Below are positions 1 to 5,051 of a DNA stretch of 7,614 bases, piece after piece. The notes under the pieces are model-generated. The model saw only the letters and a list, made by a program, of their open reading frames with translations, was not told the origin of the DNA and did not search any database. The stretch is taken from NCBI GenBank assembly GCA_013816685.1, contig JACDDX010000071.1, positions 1-7,614 on the forward strand. Reading direction: 5' to 3'. Each line of letters begins with the position of its first letter. Positions within the stretch are counted from its first letter, which is position 1. Position numbers and translations under genes: made by a program. This DNA is from Gemmatimonadales bacterium. GTDB lineage: Bacteria > Gemmatimonadota > Gemmatimonadetes > Gemmatimonadales > GWC2-71-9.

Positions 1-1
1 C

Positions 2-376
2 GCGACCGATGATAAGACCCGCCGGGAGCAGATCGAGGCCCGGAATCAGCTCGACAGCCTGGTGTACCGGGTCGAGAAGGACAGCAAGGAGTGGGTGGAT
101 CGCCTGCCAGCGGAGACCAAGAGCCGGCTCGACACCTCCCTCGAAACCGCTCGGCAGGCACTGCGCACCGGGGAAGCGGATGGGATCCAGAAGGCGCTCG
201 ACGATCTCAATACCGCGTACTCGGCGGCGGGGGCCGCGATGTATCAGAGCGCGCAGAGCGCGGGTCCGGAAGGCGGCCAGCCCGGCGCCGAGCCGGGTAG
301 TCCCGGCGCCGACGCGCAGCCGGGGCAGGCCGATGTCGTGGAAGCCGACTATGAGATCGTGGACGAGAAGAAGTAG
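2..376 (+). CDS. dnaK: DnaK (Hsp70) chaperone, C-terminal end (5' truncated)
   Basis: The reading frame is open from the left edge and encodes the last 124 residues of the cytosolic ATP-dependent chaperone DnaK. What is seen: the helical lid of the substrate-binding domain, with the family-typical stretch REQIEARNQLDSLVY (about residues 9-23 of the fragment) followed by amphipathic helices (KEWVDRLP, LDTSLETARQAL, IQKALDDLNTAY). Then comes a low-complexity Gly/Pro/Ala/Gln tail (about residues 85-110) and the acidic end ADYEIVDEKK, which matches the conserved EEVD-like tail used for co-chaperone contacts. The ATPase domain lies outside the window. A hairpin 18 nt after the stop separates it from the protease gene. 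The tail is longer in Gly/Pro than in E. coli DnaK, but tails vary widely. The family call is very secure. Confidence 0.94.
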   Translation, partial: ATDDKTRREQIEARNQLDSLVYRVEKDSKEWVDRLPAETKSRLDTSLETARQALRTGEADGIQKALDDLNTAYSAAGAAMYQSAQSAGPEGGQPGAEPGSPGADAQPGQADVVEADYEIVDEKK

Positions 377-394
377 ATAGTGAAGTTCGGGTTC

Positions 395-418
395 GGGGAC
401 GCGGAAAGTCGCGTCCCC
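395..418 (+). terminator. Hairpin after dnaK, likely terminator
   Basis: A perfect 9-bp GC-rich stem, GGGGACGCG at 395-403 paired with CGCGTCCCC at 410-418, encloses the loop GAAAGT. One extra G-T pair would shrink this to an AAAG tetraloop. It starts 18 nt after the dnaK stop. No T-tract follows (CTCCCCAG instead), so it is either a T-poor terminator, as is common in GC-rich genomes, or an mRNA 3'-end stabiliser. Position and stability make terminator the best call. Confidence 0.6.
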
Positions 419-478
419 CTCCCCAGCCCGCCAGAGTAGTATTCAGCATCCTGTGACTGTATTCCCCACGGCTCATCC

Positions 479-484
479 GAAGGA
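479..484 (+). promoter_or_regulatory. Ribosome binding site deciding the protease start
   Basis: GAAGGA at 479-484 lies 7 nt before ATG 492, a good Shine-Dalgarno match and spacing. The alternative in-frame GTG at 453 has no comparable site and would place 13 extra residues before the membrane segment, so ATG 492 is preferred. A weak -10-like hexamer TAGTAT sits at 437-442 without a recognisable -35, so the protease promoter is not firmly located. Confidence 0.6.
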
Positions 485-491
485 CCGTCCG

Positions 492-2060
492 ATGTCCGCT
501 CGTTCGTTGAATTGGGTCAAATTCGGAGGCCTGGTCGCGCTGGCGTTCGCGCTCGGGCTCCTGTTCGCCGGGTTGCTCGACCTGCCCAATCGCTCCGCGG
601 CACAGCAGCAGGGCCGGCAGGCCGCTGCCATCGCGTCGGTGCCGCCGCCGTCGATCCCCGCCGCGCGTCCGCTGCAGGACCTCAGCGAGGCGTTCGCCTC
701 CGTCGCCGAGCACGTCAAGCCGAGCGTGGTCTACATCCGCTCGCAGCGCCAGGAGCACGCCGCGCGGGGCCGGGTGCCGCCGGGCATGGAGCGCCTGTTC
801 CCGAATTTCAAGCATCCGCCCGACATCGAGGAGGGCAGCGGGTCGGGCTTCATCATCTCGGCCGACGGCTACGTGCTCACCAACAACCACGTCGTCGAAG
901 GCGCGGACCAGGTCACGGTGCGCCTGCTCGACAACCGGGAATTCAAGGCGAAGGTCATCGGCAGCGACCCGAACACCGACGTGGCCGTGCTCAAGATCGA
1001 CGCGAAGGGACTGCCCCCGCTCTCCCTGGGGAACAGCGACGACTCCAGGGTCGGCGAGTGGGTGCTCGCCGTCGGCAATCCGCTCGGGGAGAATCTGACC
1101 TTTACAGTGACGCAGGGGATCATCAGCGCCAAGGGACGTGCGCTCACCGGTCTTCCAGGGCGGGGCCAGGGCAGCATCCAGGATTTCATTCAGACCGACG
1201 CCGCTATCAATCCGGGCAATTCGGGCGGCCCGCTGGTCAGCGTGCAGGGTGCGGTGATCGGCATCAACTCCGCCATCGCCAGCGAGACCGGCTTCAACGT
1301 GGGCTACGGGTTCGCGATCCCGATCAATCTGGCGCGCGTCGTGATGACCCAGATCATCGAGACCGGCCGAGTGCACCGCGCCGCGCTCGGGGTCGCCATC
1401 GACAACGTCAGCATCAATGACGCCCAGTACGTCGGCCTGCCCGAGATCAGCGGCGTGGTCGTCAAGGACATTCCCAGCAGCGACTCACCCGCCCGAGCGG
1501 CCGGCATTCAGCCGGGCGATATCATCGTCTCGGTCGATGGCAAGCCGGTGGAGCGAGTCGGGCAACTGCAGCAGGTGATCGGTTTCCGGAAGCCCGGCGA
1601 CATGGTCAAGGTGGAGATCGCGCGGAAGGGCGGCATCCGGAAGGTCCTCAACGTGCGGCTTCAGGAGCTGAGTGAGCCGGCGCAGGTCGCCAGCGCCGAC
1701 GAGAACGATGACAGCACGACAGCTCCCACCGGCGCGGCCATGAACCGGCTCGGGATCTCGGTGGAGCCGGTCACGGCGGACGTGGCACGGCAGCTCCAGA
1801 TTCCTCCGGTCGCCCGGGGGCTCGTCGTCACCGAGGTGACGCCGGGCGGCCCGGCCTGGGACGTCGGGTTGCTCGATGATCCGCAGCGGGGAGGCCCGGA
1901 CGTGATCGTCTCCATCGAAGGTCGGGCGGTGCGGACCGACGCTGAGCTGCGCGGCGTGCTCAACCAGCAGAAGAAGGGCGCGATCGTGAGCTTGCAGATC
2001 TATAACCCACGGACGCAGACCCGGCGGGTGGAGCGGGTCAGGCTGAACGACGCTCCCTGA
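492..2060 (+). CDS. degP: Do/DegP-like periplasmic serine protease (HtrA family, two PDZ domains)
   Basis: A 522-residue ATP-independent protease-chaperone expected in the periplasm, where it degrades misfolded envelope proteins. Domains seen: a hydrophobic segment at about residues 8-29, then SAAQQQ, which could be a cleavage site or simply the end of a membrane anchor. The trypsin-like domain spans about 60-295 with a complete catalytic triad: His133 (TNNHVVEG), Asp163 (NTDVAVLKID) and Ser244 (NPGNSGGPLV). PDZ1 lies at about 298-392 (GIQPGDIIVSVDGKPV), then an acidic/Thr linker at about 397-416, then PDZ2 at about 418-517, whose loop GLLDDPQRGGPDVIVSIEG is somewhat longer than usual. Length is close to E. 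coli DegP (474) plus the linker. It follows dnaK but has its own start site and a hairpin on each side, so it is probably transcribed on its own. MucD/DegQ would be alternative names within the family. The fold and activity are secure; the exact ortholog is not. Confidence 0.95.
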   Translation: MSARSLNWVKFGGLVALAFALGLLFAGLLDLPNRSAAQQQGRQAAAIASVPPPSIPAARPLQDLSEAFASVAEHVKPSVVYIRSQRQEHAARGRVPPGMERLFPNFKHPPDIEEGSGSGFIISADGYVLTNNHVVEGADQVTVRLLDNREFKAKVIGSDPNTDVAVLKIDAKGLPPLSLGNSDDSRVGEWVLAVGNPLGENLTFTVTQGIISAKGRALTGLPGRGQGSIQDFIQTDAAINPGNSGGPLVSVQGAVIGINSAIASETGFNVGYGFAIPINLARVVMTQIIETGRVHRAALGVAIDNVSINDAQYVGLPEISGVVVKDIPSSDSPARAAGIQPGDIIVSVDGKPVERVGQLQQVIGFRKPGDMVKVEIARKGGIRKVLNVRLQELSEPAQVASADENDDSTTAPTGAAMNRLGISVEPVTADVARQLQIPPVARGLVVTEVTPGGPAWDVGLLDDPQRGGPDVIVSIEGRAVRTDAELRGVLNQQKKGAIVSLQIYNPRTQTRRVERVRLNDAP

Positions 2061-2080
2061 CACATCCTCGACGTCATGGT

Positions 2081-2115
2081 GCAGAAGGGGATCGGCTCCG
2101 CCGGTCCCCTTCTGC
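2081..2115 (+). terminator. Long hairpin after the HtrA gene
   Basis: GCAGAAGGGGA at 2081-2091 is perfectly complementary to TCCCCTTCTGC at 2105-2115. The pairing continues inward through a T-G pair (2092/2104) and CGGC/GCCG (2093-2096/2100-2103), leaving a TCC loop. This gives about 16 consecutive pairs, beginning 20 nt after the protease stop. No T-run follows. A terminator for the protease transcript is the likeliest role. It ends only 11 nt before ATG 2127, so it also borders or belongs to the start region of the next gene. Confidence 0.65.
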
Positions 2116-2121
2116 TATGTT
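2113..2121 (+). promoter_or_regulatory. Possible extended -10 promoter for the fusion gene
   Basis: TGCTATGTT at 2113-2121 reads as an extended -10 element: TG, one base, then TATGTT (4 of 6 matches to TATAAT). The hexamer ends 5 nt before ATG 2127, so transcription would begin at or beside the start codon and give a leaderless mRNA. No Shine-Dalgarno sequence exists in the 11 nt between hairpin and ATG, which fits. No good -35 is visible. This is inference from spacing. Confidence 0.35.
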
Positions 2122-2126
2122 GGGCC

Positions 2127-3311
2127 ATGGCACTCAACGGCATCATCTTCGATATCGATGGCACGCTGGTGGACAGCAACGCGGTCCACGTTGAGGCGTG
2201 GCGTTCGGCGTTCGAGGCGTATGGGTACCGGATCGGGCCCGACCGCATCACGGTCGAGGTCGGCAAGGGCGGCGATCGCCTGGTGCCCGCCATCCTCGGA
2301 CAGGTCGCCGATGCGCGGGACGGCGACGCGCTCCGGAAACGCCAGCGGTCGGCCTACCTGGAGGCGGTGCGCCGAGACGGTCTCGCGGTCTTCCCCCGGG
2401 TCCCGGAGCTGTTCGCGGCGCTGCGTGCGCGCGGACTGCGCAGCGCGCTCGCCACCAGCAGCGATCCGGGCCACCTCCAGGGCACCATGGCGAGCGCCGG
2501 ACTTGACCTGGCGGCGCTGGCCGATGAAGTCGTCACCAGCGAGGAGGCGGAGTCCAGCAAGCCGGCGCCCGATCTCGTGACGGCGGCGGTCCGGAAGCTG
2601 GGCCTCTCGCCGGCGCAGTGCGCGATGGTCGGTGACACCGTCTACGACGCCTGTGCGGCCACCGCCGCCGGGGTCGTCGCCCTGGGCGTGCTGTCCGGCG
2701 GCAACCCCGCTCCGGCGTTGCTTCGGGCCGGCGCCCGAGCCGTGTGGCGCGACACCGGCCACCTGCTCGAGGACCTCGAGTGCGCGCTGGTCACCGGGTC
2801 GCCCGGTGAGCGCGCGCTCACCCGCGAGGTCCAGGAGACCCTGATGCGCGCGGCGCTCGAGTCCGCGGAGGCGGGACTGCGGGCCGGCGAAGTGCCGATC
2901 GGAGCGGTGATCGCCCGCGGTGACGGACGGATCGTGGCGCGCGGATTCAACGAGATGCGGCGCTCGGGCAACCCGACCGCCCACGCGGAGATGATTGCGT
3001 TCGCGCATGCGGCGGGCATGGTGCCGCCCGCCGCGCGAGACGTGCTGCTCGTCTCCACGCTCGAGCCCTGCGTGATGTGTACCGGTGCCGCCATGGAGAC
3101 CGCGGTGGACAGCATCATCTTCGGGCTCCGGGCGCCGGCGGACAACGGATCGAGCCGGGTACGGCCTCCAGCGGGCCCGGACAATCAGATGCCGCGCATC
3201 GTCGGTGACGTGCTCGCGGATGAGAGCCGGCGACTCTTCACCGAATGGCTGCGGGTCAACGGCAACGCGGAGCAGCGTCCGTTCGTGGAACTGCTGCTCC
3301 GACAAACCTGA
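2127..3311 (+). CDS. HAD-family phosphatase fused to cytidine/guanine deaminase-like nucleoside deaminase
   Basis: A 394-residue two-enzyme protein, probably cytosolic (no signal peptide). Residues 1 to about 225 form a HAD subfamily IA hydrolase of the beta-phosphoglucomutase/phosphoglycolate phosphatase type: motif I DIDGTLVD (nucleophile Asp9, acid/base Asp11), motif II ATSSD (Thr110/Ser111), motif III Lys145 (SSKPAPD) and motif IV VGDTVYDA (Asp170, Asp174). A short linker leads to a zinc deaminase domain at about 235-394: AHAE (zinc ligand His286, catalytic Glu288) and PCVMC (zinc ligands Cys315 and Cys318). Both active sites look intact. The deaminase core resembles TadA/GuaD, but its C-terminus (DNQMPRIVGDVLADESRRLF) looks like free nucleoside deaminases rather than tRNA deaminase. 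The substrate is unknown; consecutive dephosphorylation and deamination of a nucleotide is an inference. An upstream in-frame ATG at 2076 is rejected because the extra residues would be encoded by the terminator hairpin. The DUF6494-like gene follows 11 nt after the stop. Confidence 0.9.
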   Translation: MALNGIIFDIDGTLVDSNAVHVEAWRSAFEAYGYRIGPDRITVEVGKGGDRLVPAILGQVADARDGDALRKRQRSAYLEAVRRDGLAVFPRVPELFAALRARGLRSALATSSDPGHLQGTMASAGLDLAALADEVVTSEEAESSKPAPDLVTAAVRKLGLSPAQCAMVGDTVYDACAATAAGVVALGVLSGGNPAPALLRAGARAVWRDTGHLLEDLECALVTGSPGERALTREVQETLMRAALESAEAGLRAGEVPIGAVIARGDGRIVARGFNEMRRSGNPTAHAEMIAFAHAAGMVPPAARDVLLVSTLEPCVMCTGAAMETAVDSIIFGLRAPADNGSSRVRPPAGPDNQMPRIVGDVLADESRRLFTEWLRVNGNAEQRPFVELLLRQT

Positions 3312-3318
3312 GGGAGGA
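3311..3318 (+). promoter_or_regulatory. Strong ribosome binding site for the small DUF6494-like gene
   Basis: AGGGAGGA at 3311-3318 contains a full GGAGG and ends 4 nt before GTG 3323. Its first base is the last base of the preceding stop codon, so a ribosome finishing the fusion protein ends on this site, favouring coupled translation. It also fixes the start at GTG 3323 rather than the upstream in-frame ATG at 3245, which lies inside the fusion gene. Confidence 0.75.
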
Positions 3319-3322
3319 TCAG

Positions 3323-3529
3323 GTGGACGAGGAACGCTTCAACCAGTCGCTGCGGAAGCTGCTCAAGCAGTTTGGCGTGACGGCCCAGCGCGAGGTCGAG
3401 CGCGCGGTGGACGACGGCATCAAGTCGGGCGCGCTGACCGGCAGCGAGACGTTGCGGGCGCGGGCAGTCATGGAAATCGAGGGGCTGCCGACGGAGATCG
3501 TGATCGAAGGGCCGATCACGCTGGGCTGA
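3323..3529 (+). CDS. Small DUF6494-like protein (68 residues)
   Basis: A short, probably cytosolic protein starting with GTG. The first half is predicted helical and charged (RFNQSLRKLLKQFGVTAQREVERAVDDGIKSG, here split at Gly/Thr turns), and the second half looks like two or three beta strands (TLRARAVMEIEGL, TEIVIEGPITL). This arrangement and the opening with Phe-Asn-x-Ser-Leu-Arg-Lys-Leu-Leu-Lys-Gln match my memory of the DUF6494 family, whose function is not known. No cysteine, no signal and no membrane segment are present. It is almost certainly co-transcribed with the phosphatase-deaminase fusion. The next gene is convergent with only 13 nt between stops, so the two transcripts must end very close together or overlap. 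The gene is clearly real from its ribosome binding site; the family name is less certain. Confidence 0.8.
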   Translation: MDEERFNQSLRKLLKQFGVTAQREVERAVDDGIKSGALTGSETLRARAVMEIEGLPTEIVIEGPITLG

Positions 3530-3542
3530 ACCCTGGGCCAGG

Positions 3543-3965
3543 TCAGGGGCCATAGCCTCCGCCCGGCGTTTGGCCTGTGCCGGCGGTGTCGCCGGTCGGG
3601 CCACTCGTGGCGGCGCCGGGAATGGTGATCACCCCCTGCATCTGGACTGGATGAATGGCGCAGTGGTAGCGATAGCTGCCTGGGGCCGTAAAGGTGCGAG
3701 TGTAGGAGCCGGAGCCCATGGTATCGGAGCGCTCGCCGTCGCCGAAGGTCACAGTGTGCCGGGTGCCACCCGAGTTCCAGGTCCAGGTCACCGTCGTGTT
3801 GACGGGGGTCTGCAGGGAGTCAGGATCAAAGGCGAAATTCTTCACCTCGACCGAGGGACCCGCACTCGGCTGATTCGGGTCGCTGGAATTGCCGGAGCAG
3901 GCGCCGGCCAGCAGCCCCAGTGCCGCGGCCGCGGCCATTCCTCGCTGCGCCGTGTCTCGTTGCAT
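3543..3965 (-). CDS. Blue-copper (cupredoxin/plastocyanin-like) lipoprotein
   Basis: A 140-residue exported protein. The N-terminus is a signal sequence (MQRDTAQRG, then a hydrophobic AAAAALGLLAGA) ending at Cys23 in LAGAC, an acceptable though not ideal lipobox, followed by a Ser/Asn/Asp/Pro-rich tether. The cupredoxin domain spans about 38-116, with FAFDPDSL and TVTWTWNSG strands and a full type 1 copper ligand set: His70 (TRHTV), Cys102 (YHC), His105 and Met109. The last 24 residues (from GAATSG) are Gly/Thr/Pro-rich and probably disordered. The likely role is single-electron transfer or copper binding on the outer face of a membrane. The Met ligand is three residues after His (C-x2-H-x3-M), one more than in the other two cupredoxins here. 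It is transcribed divergently from the AraC gene, which may control it. Start ATG is preceded by AGGAGG. Confidence 0.9.
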   Translation of the reverse strand: MQRDTAQRGMAAAAALGLLAGACSGNSSDPNQPSAGPSVEVKNFAFDPDSLQTPVNTTVTWTWNSGGTRHTVTFGDGERSDTMGSGSYTRTFTAPGSYRYHCAIHPVQMQGVITIPGAATSGPTGDTAGTGQTPGGGYGP

Positions 3966-3970
3966 TCGGT

Positions 3971-3976
3971 CCTCCT
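3971..3976 (-). promoter_or_regulatory. Consensus ribosome binding site of the minus-strand cupredoxin
   Basis: AGGAGG on the minus strand (3976 down to 3971) lies 5 nt before the ATG at 3965-3963. It is a perfect Shine-Dalgarno match and fixes the start, which also gives the best signal peptide. Confidence 0.8.
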
Positions 3977-4146
3977 CGTTGCCGGCCCGTGATGGGCGGC
4001 CATGGTGTGGAGGCTAGCGTACGCCCGGCGGTGCGTCTTGGAGAGGATTAGCCTGGTTGCAGCACGGTAGCGGGTCCGCCGGCAGCGTACCGCGGGTGTG
4101 CTCGCGGTCGCAGTGCAGTCGTCCTGTTCTGGGTCGGGAGAATGCT

Positions 4147-4158
4147 TTTCCCGGGAAA
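4147..4158. promoter_or_regulatory. Perfect 12-bp palindrome just upstream of the AraC gene
   Basis: TTTCCCGGGAAA is its own reverse complement. It ends one base before the weak Shine-Dalgarno GAGG (4160-4163) of the AraC gene. This stretch is more T/A-rich than its surroundings, which makes the exact symmetry stand out. It could be an operator for a dimeric regulator. AraC proteins usually prefer direct repeats, so the binding protein may be another one. A short hairpin masking the ribosome binding site is unlikely because no loop is available. Confidence 0.4.
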
Positions 4159-4167
4159 TGAGGCGGT

Positions 4168-4983
4168 ATGTCAGGCAACCGTCCGCGGCCACCGGCCGCT
4201 CGGGCAAGGCGGCTGGTGCAGGCAGGCGGCTTCAAGTTGACCGAGGGTGTGCACCCGGCGGGAACGGCGCTGCCCTGGCATCACCATGATACGCCCACGA
4301 TCTGCTTCGTCCTTCGCGGTAGCTTCACCGAGTCCTGGCGGGGCGGCTCCCTGCTCTGCACCACCTCGACGCTCAAGATCACCCCGGCGGGCGACCGGCA
4401 CTGCGACCAGTTCCGCGGCCCGGTGCGCGGCCTCCTCATCGAGGCCGATGCGGCCCAGGTCGCCGCCATCCGCCCCTGCGCTGGGGTGCTGGACGAGCGG
4501 AGTTCGTACCAGGGTGGACTGATTTCAGTGCTGGCGTGGCGGGTGTGCCAGGAGATGCGAGCGACCGACGTGGCCGCGCCGCTCGTCGTGGAGGGGTTGC
4601 TGCTGGAGCTGGTGGCGTTGGCGGCCCGCTGGCAGGACGGTCATCACCTCCAGGGCTCGCCGCGATGGCTACTGGAGGCGCGCGACCGAATACTCGACCA
4701 GCCAGCGGTCCGGCCGAGCCTGGGCGGCCTCGCGGAGGCGGTCGGTGTCCACCCCGTTACGCTTGCCCGGCGGTTCCGCCTCGCCTACGGATGCACCGTG
4801 GGCGAGTTTGTGCGGCGCACGAGAATCGAGCGCGCCACCCGACAGCTTGCCGACTCGGACCGGCCCCTGGCCGAAATCGCAATCGAGGCCGGATTCTCGG
4901 ATCAGAGCCACTTCTCCAACCTGTTCCGTCGGCATACCGGCTTTTCGCCCTCGACCTACCGGCGGGTCGTCCGCGCCTCCTGA
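4168..4983 (+). CDS. AraC-family transcriptional regulator
   Basis: A 271-residue cytosolic DNA-binding regulator. Residues about 25-100 form a cupin-like sensor domain, with WHHHDTPTICFVLRGSF and TPAGDRHCDQF giving the usual strand pattern. Residues about 165-268 are the AraC/XylS DNA-binding domain, with two helix-turn-helix units: one around 184-206 (LAEAVGVHPVTLARRFRLAYG) and one around 233-256 (LAEIAIEAGFSDQSHFSNLF), followed by the family signature FRRHTGFSPSTYRR. Start ATG 4168 has GAGG 4 nt upstream, a short but usable spacing. The sensor holds His38-His40, His78 and Cys79, which could bind a ligand or metal, though His is common at these cupin positions. It sits between a divergent cupredoxin gene and two co-directional cupredoxin genes, so those are the obvious candidate targets. 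Effector unknown. Confidence 0.93.
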   Translation: MSGNRPRPPAARARRLVQAGGFKLTEGVHPAGTALPWHHHDTPTICFVLRGSFTESWRGGSLLCTTSTLKITPAGDRHCDQFRGPVRGLLIEADAAQVAAIRPCAGVLDERSSYQGGLISVLAWRVCQEMRATDVAAPLVVEGLLLELVALAARWQDGHHLQGSPRWLLEARDRILDQPAVRPSLGGLAEAVGVHPVTLARRFRLAYGCTVGEFVRRTRIERATRQLADSDRPLAEIAIEAGFSDQSHFSNLFRRHTGFSPSTYRRVVRAS

Positions 4984-5040
4984 CGCTAGCCCGGTTCAAA
5001 CTGGTTGTGGCCCTGCAAGACCGCCGGTTCCGGATTCAGG

Positions 5041-5046
5041 TATCTA
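5041..5046 (+). promoter_or_regulatory. Possible -10 element before the barrel-cupredoxin gene
   Basis: TATCTA at 5041-5046 ends 5 nt before ATG 5052, the same distance as the TATGTT element before ATG 2127. No Shine-Dalgarno sequence is seen in the 20 nt before this ATG. A leaderless transcript starting at the ATG would fit, but no -35 is visible and the hexamer lacks the usual final T. Low confidence. Confidence 0.25.
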
Positions 5047-5051
5047 GTGCA

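Larger units (their letters stand above)
3966..4167. promoter_or_regulatory. Divergent intergenic region between cupredoxin and AraC genes
   Basis: These 202 bp must hold the promoters of two divergent genes. Seen in it: the minus-strand ribosome binding site, a bulged inverted repeat (CGGTAGC at 4065-4071 against GC-G-TACCG at 4085-4092), and a 12-bp palindrome at 4147-4158. On the minus strand TACGCT (4021 to 4016) is a weak -10 candidate with no convincing -35. No plus-strand -10/-35 pair stands out. An AraC regulator beside a divergent target commonly acts from such a region; that it does so here is inference. Confidence 0.5.

Noticed and set aside
453..491. GTG 453 as the protease start
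   Set aside because: No ribosome binding site, whereas ATG 492 has GAAGGA at 7 nt and gives a normal signal/anchor sequence.
207..1376. Long minus-strand open frame opposite the protease gene
   Set aside because: Its translation is Arg/Asp/His-rich with no recognisable domain, and it lies antisense to a clear HtrA gene. High GC makes such frames common.
2076..2126. ATG 2076 as the start of the phosphatase-deaminase fusion
   Set aside because: The extra 17 codons coincide with the terminator-like hairpin, and HAD motif I is normally close to the N-terminus, as with ATG 2127.
2115..3305. 396-codon minus-strand open frame opposite the fusion gene
   Set aside because: Composition is typical of an antisense shadow in GC-rich DNA, and the plus strand shows two intact enzyme domains.
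3580..3595. Inverted repeat CCGGCG/CGCCGG with a GTGT loop as a terminator for the convergent genes
   Set aside because: It lies inside the Gly/Thr-rich coding tail of the minus-strand cupredoxin, is only 6 bp and has no T-run. Chance in GC-rich DNA is likely.
4536..5051. Upstream extension of the barrel-cupredoxin frame into the AraC gene
   Set aside because: It overlaps the AraC DNA-binding domain in another frame and would bury the signal peptide internally.
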